Below, in pieces: positions 31,105 to 36,669 of a stretch of DNA of 36,669 nucleotides. The DNA is from a virus. Location of the stretch: the IMG/VR virus record IMGVR_UViG_3300005617_000141, positions 1 through 36,669 of that record. One strand, 5' to 3'. The notes beneath the pieces are model-generated. The model did not search any database. It saw only the letters and a program-made list of their open reading frames with translations, and was not told where the DNA came from. How positions within the stretch are numbered: the stretch's first letter is position 1; each line of letters opens with the position of its first letter. Position numbers and translations under genes: made by a program.

Positions 31105-31367
31105 TCGCCCCTCGCCTTGTCAGAGGGGAGGGCTTGGCGGATTTCGAGGCCTTTATCCTGGATAAGGTAGGAGCGCGGCCCGCCATAGACTTTGGAGCTT
31201 GTCGCGAGCCCTTTTTCCCACAGCGAGTTGAGCGTTCGATGGGCGGCCCCAAGCTCTGCAGGCGTCCAGCCATAAGGATTAGAGCCCGCATCGGCCAACG
31301 CGATCAGCGCCCGCCTCTGCGCCTCCGTCAGCCCCCGCACCAAGGCGGCTAGATCGGGCGGGGTCAT
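31101..31367 (-). CDS. winged-helix-like small protein
   Basis: A leftward 88-residue protein. The order of helices and turn (DLAALVRGLTEAQRRALIAL, WTPAELGAAHRTLNSLWEKG, GPRSYLIQDKGLEIRQAL) fits a winged helix-turn-helix with a wing of YGGPRSYLIQ. It may be a DNA-binding regulator. Stop overlaps the next start (ATGA). Its role is not known. Confidence 0.6.
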   Translation of the reverse strand: MTPPDLAALVRGLTEAQRRALIALADAGSNPYGWTPAELGAAHRTLNSLWEKGLATSSKVYGGPRSYLIQDKGLEIRQALPSDKARGE

Positions 31368-31567
31368 GGGCGGCGCCCTTCCTTTTTCGCGCGCAGAAAG
31401 TGCGCTATGCCGAGGCTTCCTTTTACCGTTCCCAGGCCGTCTTCGCCTATGGTGTCCACAAGCTGATGGCCGTCCGGCAGGCGCACTCCCAGGTCGTCAG
31501 TGCTGCCAACATAGGCGCGATCCCTGTTGCGCAGGACCAGGTAGCGGTGCGCGGCGTCTATCCCCAT
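31364..31567 (-). CDS. small hypothetical protein
   Basis: A leftward 67-residue protein from ATG 31567, preceded by AGGGGAAATAGG. The longer frame (start 31678) has a Ser/Arg-rich start inside the upstream gene and was rejected. AHRYLVLRNRDRAYVGSTDDLG and the basic C terminus HFLRAKKEGRRP are visible. No family recognised. Confidence 0.55.
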   Translation of the reverse strand: MGIDAAHRYLVLRNRDRAYVGSTDDLGVRLPDGHQLVDTIGEDGLGTVKGSLGIAHFLRAKKEGRRP

Positions 31568-31568
31568 C

Positions 31569-32258
31569 CTATTTCCCCTCGCGGCGTGAGCGGATGGCCT
31601 GCTTAATAATGCGCTTGGCCACGACGATACCGGTGTCGGCGTCTGTGAACGGGTTGAAGCCCTCCTCTTTCTCGGCACGGTCGATCTCGTCGCGGATAGG
31701 CTCGAACAGTTGGCTTCCGAGAGTGCGGCCGACCGCGCGGCTATCTTCCATGGTCTGACCGCGCAGGCTCAGCGCCCATGCATAGCCCATGTCGAAGATG
31801 TCGTCGGATGACAGCACCCTATCCCGAACCTGCGCCTTCCCCCGGTTGAGGGTGGCTAGGGCTGCGCGGGCGACTGCTTCATACCGTTCGCGGGTCAAAA
31901 TATGGTCGGGGTAAAGGATCGGCTCTATTCCCCTGATTACACGCTCTACCTCATCCTCCCCGCCGTCGCGCGGTGCGAGGCGTTCGAGGAGGTCGGCGGC
32001 TCGGGCACAGACGGGATGCACATTATCGCCGGGGTCTTTTTCATGCCACGATCCGTCTCTGCGGATATGGCGCAACTCCTTAATCAACTCCCCCACCTCC
32101 CCGGCCTGCGCTTCTGGGCGGGAGAGGATGGTGGCTATAACGTCATCAGTGGCCTGCGGGATCGAGCGCTCGGAATAGCAGACACTTCCGATGATACGCA
32201 TGATCTGCTGGCGCGCCTCTTGCGTCACAGTGGGATCGGGGGCGTTGGGTTCAGTCAC
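31569..32258 (-). CDS. hypothetical protein
   Basis: A leftward protein of 229 residues from GTG 32258, chosen for AAAGG 8 bases upstream; ATG 32279 or 32288 would add 7-10 residues. It is helical and charged (DEVERVIRGIEPILYPDHIL, EEEGFNPFTDADTG). The first half (residues about 8-100) and second half may be separate domains. Not recognised; the largest unknown gene of this operon. Confidence 0.55.
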   Translation of the reverse strand: MTEPNAPDPTVTQEARQQIMRIIGSVCYSERSIPQATDDVIATILSRPEAQAGEVGELIKELRHIRRDGSWHEKDPGDNVHPVCARAADLLERLAPRDGGEDEVERVIRGIEPILYPDHILTRERYEAVARAALATLNRGKAQVRDRVLSSDDIFDMGYAWALSLRGQTMEDSRAVGRTLGSQLFEPIRDEIDRAEKEEGFNPFTDADTGIVVAKRIIKQAIRSRREGK

Positions 32259-32475
32259 AAATCGGACCTTTCTTTTCATCCCAGTCATTGTACCCGTTCG
32301 GGCACCTCTTTCGCGCCAGGCGTTCAGCATCCTGCAGGCACTTCGTTGGGCTGTCGCGCTCAGCGCAAACATCGACGGCATAGGCCTTGCTAACGCTCGG
32401 GAAGTTGGCGCAGGCGCTAAGGGCGAGAATGTAGCCAGTTGAAATAAACATAGTAAAAATGCATGCCTTCTTCAT
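32251..32475 (-). CDS. small lipoprotein
   Basis: A leftward 74-residue protein starting at ATG 32475 after AAGGAAG. MKKACIFTMFISTGYILALSAC is a lipoprotein signal peptide with lipobox LSAC (Cys near residue 22). The mature part is short and polar, with Cys residues (DVCAERDSPTKCLQDAE, KRCPNGYN) that could form disulfides. It probably acts at the cell envelope of a lysogen or infected host, such as in exclusion, but this is inference. Confidence 0.7.
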   Translation of the reverse strand: MKKACIFTMFISTGYILALSACANFPSVSKAYAVDVCAERDSPTKCLQDAERLARKRCPNGYNDWDEKKGPICD

Positions 32476-32497
32476 GATGACTTCCTTTCTATGCCGC

Positions 32498-32782
32498 TCA
32501 TGACTGCGCACTTTCTTCGGCCACACACTCCACCGCCGGCTCGTTAATGACGTGCTCAAGCTCACCCGGCTTGGGCCAGATGAATGCATAGGCTCGACCG
32601 GTCAGAACCCACCACGCAGCGCGAAGGCGGCCAGCGGTATAAGGTTCGGCGACGGCCAGCACTTCGCGAGAATGGGGCGGTAGAACCTTGCAATAAGGAC
32701 TATAGATATGCGCGAGCTTGTGAACGCCCCAAGGTGCGCACTGCTCGACAACCACCTTATCGTGGGTCATTGGGTCAGGCAT
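32498..32782 (-). CDS. hypothetical protein
   Basis: A leftward 94-residue protein. ATG 32782 was chosen because GAGGG lies 9 bases upstream; two earlier starts (32797 and GTG 32803) overlap the upstream gene. Aromatic-rich middle (AGRLRAAWWVLTGRAYAFIWP) and an acidic end. Possibly a small membrane-associated protein, but no clear transmembrane segment. Not recognised. Confidence 0.55.
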   Translation of the reverse strand: MPDPMTHDKVVVEQCAPWGVHKLAHIYSPYCKVLPPHSREVLAVAEPYTAGRLRAAWWVLTGRAYAFIWPKPGELEHVINEPAVECVAEESAQS

Positions 32783-33050
32783 ATCGATAACCCTCATATT
32801 CACGGCGAGTCAGAGCGCGCAGAATGTCCTTTTCGCCGCCATAAAAGTTATTGTTGCGATAGGTTGGATGCCGCAGAGAATAGATAATCAGCGGCTCAAC
32901 TGGTCCATGGCCCCAGCCATGCCACTTCGCCTCAATCCAGCGGACCTCTCCACGCTGCTCGCGGCCATGGTGGTCGACGTAGAGGACATGTTCGCCGACA
33001 CGATACTTCGGTGCGGCCGGCGGTGTGTCGCGATAGCCTGCGCTGCTCAT
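32775..33050 (-). CDS. hypothetical protein
   Basis: A leftward 91-residue protein from ATG 33050 (ATGA overlap). YRVGEHVLYVDHHGREQRGEVRWIEAKWHGWGHG suggests a small beta-barrel with the strand pattern of SH3-like folds. The longer upstream reading was rejected as Arg-rich and inside another gene. Function unknown. Confidence 0.55.
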   Translation of the reverse strand: MSSAGYRDTPPAAPKYRVGEHVLYVDHHGREQRGEVRWIEAKWHGWGHGPVEPLIIYSLRHPTYRNNNFYGGEKDILRALTRREYEGYRYA

Positions 33051-33712
33051 AGCCCTTCCTCCCCACCCTCGGGCTGAAGCGTGGCGCGTGCAGCGATACA
33101 CTCCTGATCGAGCGCGCAAGACTTCGGCATCTGGCAGCCTCTGTCGATTACGCAGGCGACAATCCCACCCTCGGGCTGAGAGAGCGTGGCTGCGAATTCG
33201 TTGCTCAAGCGCTCGATGTGATGGAGGCAAGTTGCAACTTTGACCCGACTGTTCCCGTTCGCGCCGCGCCCAAGGCGGATAACATTGTTCGCCATAACCG
33301 CATGGCCACGTATTTCGGCGACGTTTTTCCGCGCAGTGCTAAGCGATTGCTGGGCTGCCTTTAGTTGATCGCTGCATTTGAACCACTCATCTTTCCGATA
33401 GTCGGCCTCTGTCTTCCAAGCATCCCGCTCTTTCGTCACCTTGGCTAGTTGGGCCTCGGCTGCGGCAAGAGCGCCATCAGTTCCGGTAACGACCCTCTCA
33501 AGATCGCGGATGCGCGCCCGGTCGGATTCACCTTGGCGAAGTGCGGTGATCAGCCGCGCAACTTCCACGCGCCTAACGACCGCGTCATCGCCTGGTCCGC
33601 CAGTGCGGCGGTTCAACAGGTCATATTCGATCAGTCGTATGGCTTCGGCAATATCCGTCGCCCCATGCTCATCACAGGGGCACTCGTCGCCATGGTCTCG
33701 GTTGTCGGTCAT
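33047..33712 (-). CDS. coiled-coil hypothetical protein
   Basis: A leftward 221-residue protein. A Cys pair at the N terminus (DECPCDEHG), then a long coiled coil (about residues 60-125, ESDRARIRDLERVVTGTDGA and on to LKAAQQSLSTARKNVAEI), then a Cys-containing C terminus. Starts at ATG 33712 (ATGA overlap). Could be a scaffold-like adaptor; no family recognised. Confidence 0.55.
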   Translation of the reverse strand: MTDNRDHGDECPCDEHGATDIAEAIRLIEYDLLNRRTGGPGDDAVVRRVEVARLITALRQGESDRARIRDLERVVTGTDGALAAAEAQLAKVTKERDAWKTEADYRKDEWFKCSDQLKAAQQSLSTARKNVAEIRGHAVMANNVIRLGRGANGNSRVKVATCLHHIERLSNEFAATLSQPEGGIVACVIDRGCQMPKSCALDQECIAARATLQPEGGEEGL

Positions 33713-33945
33713 GAGGATTGCTCCACCTTGGGTGCAGCTAACGCAGCCTTTACCCGGTCGCGATCGAGCCAGAGTACAATGCCAAGCTTGCGGGTGCCGT
33801 TCAGGTCGATCGGAACTTCGGTGCCAAACATGATCTTCGTGCCAGACTTCGCCGAATAGTTGAGGTCGGTGGCGCACTGGTCGAGGAACTGTATTTCCAG
33901 TTTTTCGTCACCGCCAGTTGCCGCAATGAGTTCGGTCAGGGTCAT
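33709..33945 (-). CDS. small hypothetical protein
   Basis: A leftward 78-residue protein (LEIQFLDQCATDLNYSAKSG, KIMFGTEVPIDLNGTRKLG). Mixed alpha/beta character. Overlaps its neighbours at both ends by four bases. Not recognised. Confidence 0.55.
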   Translation of the reverse strand: MTLTELIAATGGDEKLEIQFLDQCATDLNYSAKSGTKIMFGTEVPIDLNGTRKLGIVLWLDRDRVKAALAAPKVEQSS

Positions 33946-34049
33946 CTCTCACCACCCTCTTGTAGCCCGCAGCCGCGCTCCGAACGGACAGGGGCAGGGT
34001 GCTTGGAACGGGGGCTGTTCCACGAAGCAGCGGGGGATGGGTTAGGCAT
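33942..34049 (-). CDS. 35-residue mini-protein
   Basis: A leftward short frame from ATG 34049, ending at TGA 33942-33944, which overlaps the next ATG (ATGA). The product is Pro/Ser-rich at the start and Gly/Glu/Arg-rich at the end (APVRSERGCGLQEGGER). There is no ribosome binding site nearby. Its coupling supports translation. Confidence 0.45.
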   Translation of the reverse strand: MPNPSPAASWNSPRSKHPAPVRSERGCGLQEGGER

Positions 34050-34056
34050 TGGGGCA

Positions 34057-34329
34057 TCAGTCCATCCGCCGCTTGAATGGATGCACATCGAACACCGTTG
34101 CGCCGAAGATCGGGTCATGGACCGTCACCTTGGCGCAATCTCCGCGCGCCGTTCGTTTGAAAGGCAACCGCATTGGCTCACCCGCTCCGGTGCAGACGAT
34201 GTGATCGCCATCGACAGTCACGTCGTACAGCCAATGGAATTTGTATGGCGCGTTGAGGCTTGCGCCCTCCAGCATGCCCATGTCCGCCTCTGCGAACGTC
34301 TTGACGTAGTTTCCGATGATCGTGCCCAT
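34057..34329 (-). CDS. hypothetical protein
   Basis: A leftward 90-residue protein beginning at ATG 34329 after GGAGTGATGTG. Beta-rich (YKFHWLYDVTVDGDHIVCTG, VTVHDPIFGATVFDVHPF). The upstream longer frame belongs to the membrane mini-protein region. Not recognised. Confidence 0.55.
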   Translation of the reverse strand: MGTIIGNYVKTFAEADMGMLEGASLNAPYKFHWLYDVTVDGDHIVCTGAGEPMRLPFKRTARGDCAKVTVHDPIFGATVFDVHPFKRRMD

Positions 34330-34415
34330 CACATCACTCCCAAGAAAAAGGTGGCCATCACGGCAATAATCGCGCACCCGATCAGACAAGCGCAGATGTT
34401 GGTAACGCGGGTCAC
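34329..34415 (-). CDS. 28-residue single-pass membrane mini-protein
   Basis: From GTG 34415 (overlapping the previous TGA, GTGA) to TGA 34329-34331 (overlapping the next ATG, TGATG). The product is almost wholly hydrophobic (residues about 8-26, CACLIGCAIIAVMATFFLG). The double coupling and the clear transmembrane segment support it despite its size. It could be a small exclusion, pore or regulatory peptide. Confidence 0.5.
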   Translation of the reverse strand: MTRVTNICACLIGCAIIAVMATFFLGVM

Positions 34416-34618
34416 TTGGTGCGCTCCAGTTCGGCCAGCAATTCCAGCGCGCGCGGCGATATGCGATCGATGATCGTTGTTGCTGCCAGCGTGCATGAAT
34501 CCGGATCCGGGGCCAGCCCCAAGCCCACCGGGTAGCCGAGCTCGCTGATTGCGTGCTCCAGATCGTTCGCGATGGCGTAGATCAGGGAGTCGCGGACGGT
34601 TTGCGATATCTCGCTCAT
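34412..34618 (-). CDS. small hypothetical protein
   Basis: A leftward 68-residue helical protein (EISQTVRDSLIYAIANDLEH, ISPRALELLAELERTK). Overlaps genes on both sides by four bases. No motif recognised. Confidence 0.6.
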   Translation of the reverse strand: MSEISQTVRDSLIYAIANDLEHAISELGYPVGLGLAPDPDSCTLAATTIIDRISPRALELLAELERTK

Positions 34619-34884
34619 GGCTGTTCACCACGGGCGGCGGCGAGGGCGGCCATCCCCGTCAGCATTTCCGCGGTCAGTCCATCCCGCGTGCATTGCTGGC
34701 GCAGCACATCCTCAGCCTCGTCCAGCGCCTTCCGGGCGAAGCAGGCGGTCTCGTGAGCGGCCTTGTAAGCAGCCGAGAAAACCGGCCATGCGTCGCGTCC
34801 TGCGTCAGCCGTGTCGTAAAGCTGACGCTTGGCCTGCACATCGGCCCAAAGGAGCGCCAGGATGTTGATGCGGTCGTGCTTCAT
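34615..34884 (-). CDS. small helical hypothetical protein
   Basis: A leftward 89-residue Ala-rich helical protein (QAKRQLYDTADAGRDAWPVF, ARKALDEAEDVLRQQ). Start ATG 34884 overlaps the previous stop. The function is unknown. Confidence 0.6.
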   Translation of the reverse strand: MKHDRINILALLWADVQAKRQLYDTADAGRDAWPVFSAAYKAAHETACFARKALDEAEDVLRQQCTRDGLTAEMLTGMAALAAARGEQP

Positions 34885-35024
34885 TTCGCAGACCTCCTTT
34901 CGGCAATCCGGTCCAGTCTGGCGGGCAGATTGATCCTGTCGCGTGCTGCCTTCTCAGCGCTCTCGATCGAGGCAAGCAGGCTCTGCATCGTGCTGCCGTG
35001 GAGTTGTGCGTCGAGGCGGATCAT
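34881..35024 (-). CDS. small basic hypothetical protein
   Basis: A leftward 47-residue helical protein (SLLASIESAEKAARDRINLP) from ATG 35024 (ATGA overlap). The longer reading from 35111 lies inside the upstream gene and was rejected. Not recognised. Confidence 0.5.
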   Translation of the reverse strand: MIRLDAQLHGSTMQSLLASIESAEKAARDRINLPARLDRIAERRSAK

Positions 35025-35476
35025 GCGGCACCTGTCAGCTTGTGCCGCAGCGCCATCGCATCCCACCATGCGTTGTGCTGGACCGCGCCTTTGAGCGGCG
35101 TCGGGTAGCAATCGACGTTGTGAACCTTGAAGGTCATCCGGGGATAATCAACCGACGCCCAACCGCCGCCGTCACCCGTGCTGATCGCCTGACAGAACCG
35201 CCCGATGTCGACCGGACTGTCCGCGACAATGACCGGATGCTCGTCGCCGCCGATGAAGGACCGCAGTTCCGCGCCCACCTCGTTTTCCGGCGTGAATACG
35301 CGCCCCATGTCCGCATGGTGGGCGCCCAGGTGCGGAACGACATTCTCGCGCACCCACGGATCGAAGGCGACATTATCGGTACGCACGTAAAGCGACCGGA
35401 CGACGCCGATGAGCGCGATGCTGAGCAGCGGACCACCGTGGCCGTCGAACTCGCAGTCGAGATAGTAGCGGCTCAC
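35021..35476 (-). CDS. DEDDh 3'-5' exonuclease-like (Rv2179c-type)
   Basis: A leftward 151-residue protein from GTG 35476, preceded by GGAGGTGGGAGC. YYLDCEFDGHGGPLLSIALIG carries the D-x-E pair (Asp7, Glu9), VADSPVDIGRF the second acidic box, and HNAWWDAMALRH the H-x4-D box of DEDDh nucleases. The middle, FDPWVRENVVPHLGAHHAD, is like the small mycobacterial and phage exoribonuclease family. It may trim RNA or ssDNA. The substrate cannot be told from the sequence. Confidence 0.75.
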   Translation of the reverse strand: MSRYYLDCEFDGHGGPLLSIALIGVVRSLYVRTDNVAFDPWVRENVVPHLGAHHADMGRVFTPENEVGAELRSFIGGDEHPVIVADSPVDIGRFCQAISTGDGGGWASVDYPRMTFKVHNVDCYPTPLKGAVQHNAWWDAMALRHKLTGAA

Positions 35477-35736
35477 GCTCCCACCTCCCCCGCCCGCACA
35501 TACAGCTCGTCGCTGTCGAACAGGGCTGCGGCTGCGAGAAGGATATCGCCCTGATAGCTCTCGGCATGGTCGCAGCAGTTGGCCCATTGCCGGTTGCCGA
35601 CGATGCCCAGGCGCTGCCAATAGGTCGCCTTGTCCAGCCAGATGCGCTTTTTCAGGAGCAACATCATCAGCGCATCGATCTCGCGCAGTTCGCGCTCGGC
35701 TTGGGTTTCCGCTACGGGGTGAGCGTGGAGGGTCAT
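35473..35736 (-). CDS. small hypothetical protein
   Basis: A leftward 87-residue protein with helical segments (EIDALMMLLLKKRIWLDKATY, DHAESYQGDILLAAAALFD). Overlaps the exonuclease start by four bases, so they may work together. Not recognised. Confidence 0.6.
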   Translation of the reverse strand: MTLHAHPVAETQAERELREIDALMMLLLKKRIWLDKATYWQRLGIVGNRQWANCCDHAESYQGDILLAAAALFDSDELYVRAGEVGA

Positions 35737-35737
35737 T

Positions 35738-35923
35738 TCAGCGCACCACGCAATTGCTGTTGGTTGGCCCGTTATAGATCCAGCTACCGCCGCGATTGAT
35801 GCAGGCTTTTGCGGTTTCTGCTTTCGCCCTATTCTTGAAATAGCTGTCGACCGTACATGCCGGCACGATCACGATCCCGCAGAACAGCACTAAGCCGATG
35901 ACTGCCTTGATCTCCGAATCCAT
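35738..35923 (-). CDS. small membrane protein
   Basis: A leftward 61-residue protein with one transmembrane segment (about residues 5-25, VIGLVLFCGIVIVPAC) and a short polar C terminus with two Cys (residues about 41 and 58). GAAGGGAAGATGAG precedes ATG 35923. The Cys near the end of the helix could be lipidated, but no clear lipobox is present. Role unknown. Confidence 0.6.
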   Translation of the reverse strand: MDSEIKAVIGLVLFCGIVIVPACTVDSYFKNRAKAETAKACINRGGSWIYNGPTNSNCVVR

Positions 35924-36001
35924 CTCATCTTCCCTTCAAAATACTGCCGTCATCCTCGGAGCCGGCCCTTTCCTAAGGTGTGGCTCTCTGGGGATGGCAG
36001 G

Positions 36002-36256
36002 TTAGGCGCTGAAATACTTGGCGTTGCGGAGGCGCAGGCAGGCGAGCGACCAATTGATCAGGTGGCCGTTTCCGGCGCTGTCGATGGCGAGCCAGCGGCC
36101 ACGAGTGCCGGTTGCGAGCATGGCCCGCTTGATGGCATCTCGGCTGTAGCGCTCAGCGTGCGAGACGCCGCTGCGATCGGTGAAGAAAACCCAATCACGA
36201 TGACCCTGCCGAGCCCTCTGTTGGACATCTTGAAGCCTAACACCGCTGTCCATCAT
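36002..36256 (-). CDS. hypothetical protein, first leftward gene
   Basis: A leftward 84-residue protein. AGGAGG precedes two adjacent ATGs (36256 and 36253); the second has better spacing. Motifs: RDWVFFTDRSGVSHAERYSRD and ATGTRGRWLAIDSAGNGHLIN. No helix-turn-helix could be recognised, so it is not an evident repressor despite its place next to the operator region. The 78 bases to its left hold no recognised feature. Confidence 0.55.
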   Translation of the reverse strand: MMDSGVRLQDVQQRARQGHRDWVFFTDRSGVSHAERYSRDAIKRAMLATGTRGRWLAIDSAGNGHLINWSLACLRLRNAKYFSA

Positions 36257-36341
36257 CTTCCTCCTGTGCTCGCCGTCCGGGGACGGGGTGTGCTGCTCGC
36301 CGTCTTCGGTCCGGAGACGATCTGGCGATGGAGAAGGTGTG

Positions 36342-36413
36342 TGCGACTATCGCAACAATCGCAATACATAAAATGCGACTATCGCAAAAAAGATTGCGAT
36401 TGAGGTTTGCGAT
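36342..36413. promoter_or_regulatory. divergent operator region with repeated TTGCGA half-sites
   Basis: Two identical sites TGCGACTATCGCAA (36342-36355 and 36374-36387; each a TGCGA/TCGCA dyad with 3-base spacer) lie 32 bp apart, about three helical turns. Additional copies of TTGCGAT or ATCGCAA occur at 36357-36364, 36394-36400 and 36407-36413. ATCGCAA with TTGCGAT (36381-36400) also forms an inverted repeat. A leftward promoter with -10 TATGTA and -35 TCTTTT is possible between sites. The pattern is that of phage repressor operators between diverging operons. Confidence 0.7.
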
Positions 36414-36435
36414 CGGTTTGTGGCACGATTCGGCC

Positions 36436-36669
36436 ATGCCCCTCCTCATCTGCCTCTCTGCCCTCGCGATCGACGGAGACACCCTCCGATGTGCGGATGA
36501 CACGCACCTCCGAATCGCGGGCATCGAGGCCAACGAGCTGCACCAGCCCGGCTGTCATCTGCCGGTCTGTCCTGCGATGTCGGGGGTTGAGGCCCGCGAG
36601 CGGATGCAGGCGATCGTCAGCGGGAAGACGTTGACCTATCAACCTGTGGGCAAGTCGTGGAACCGGGTG
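36436..36669 (+). CDS. thermonuclease (SNase)-like protein, C terminus cut by window end
   Basis: The frame starts at ATG 36436 and is open to the last base; 78 codons are seen. IDGDTLRC and LRIAGIEANEL match the staphylococcal-nuclease family's Asp-Gly-Asp-Thr box and the R-I-x-G-I-(D/E)-A-x-E strand. A pair of Cys is at residues 44 and 49. It would cleave DNA or RNA, or be secreted. It is the first rightward gene after the operators, so it probably begins the early operon that continues at position 1 if the DNA is circular. Confidence 0.75.
   Translation, partial: MPLLICLSALAIDGDTLRCADDTHLRIAGIEANELHQPGCHLPVCPAMSGVEARERMQAIVSGKTLTYQPVGKSWNRV

Noticed and set aside
1-36669. CRISPR arrays, rRNA, insertion sequences
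   Set aside because: No evenly spaced repeat-spacer pattern, rRNA signature or transposase gene was seen.
36436-36669. Direct junction of the window ends as one circular gene
   Set aside because: The nuclease frame would continue into non-nuclease codons at position 1 rather than the visible membrane tail, so the ends do not join cleanly.

Overview
The window is a nearly complete genome of a temperate, podovirus-like (P22-type head and neck) bacteriophage. It is GC-rich, and the style of its genes suggests an alphaproteobacterial host, probably a sphingomonad. The host assignment is inference; the phage nature is clear. Genes are packed tightly, with stop and start codons overlapping (ATGA, GTGA, TGATG) at most junctions. 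No gene-free stretch exceeds 300 bases; the longest gaps are about 205 bp (29298-29502), 194 bp (8745-8938) and 179 bp (36257-36435), and each is described.

Rightward early region (1-8744): tail of a small membrane protein, orphan adenine methyltransferase, HTH protein, an ERF annealing protein / YqaJ exonuclease / SSB recombination module, an HNH-like protein, a DnaA domain IV-like protein, RusA resolvase, a DGQHR-motif protein beside a ParB-like protein, a replisome-organizer-like protein and several unknowns. Late region (8939-22608): terminase small and large subunits, P22-type portal, scaffold-like protein, N4-gp56-type major capsid protein, a probable decoration protein, head-tail adaptor, gp10-like tail stabilization protein and ejection-type proteins. 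Terminators and stable hairpins lie around the capsid genes. Then (22763-27858) come two tail proteins, a lysis cassette (coiled-coil membrane protein, T7-lysozyme-like amidase, holin candidates, nested Rz/Rz1 spanins) and a tail fibre with a C-terminal SGNH esterase domain.

Leftward region (27882-36256): a small accessory cluster, then an attachment site identical in form to the 3' half of a tRNA-Gly(CCC), flanked by paired GTGCGGTAA repeats, then a tyrosine integrase and about 19 small leftward genes. Most of these are unrecognised; one resembles a DEDDh 3'-5' exoribonuclease and one is a lipoprotein. A dyad-rich operator region (36342-36413) separates this operon from a rightward nuclease gene cut by the window end.

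The attachment site and integrase lie in the middle, with phage genes on both sides. This order fits free or circular phage DNA (attP) or a tandem arrangement, not a single prophage opened at its chromosomal ends. No lysogeny repressor was recognised; it could be one of the unknowns or lie outside the window.
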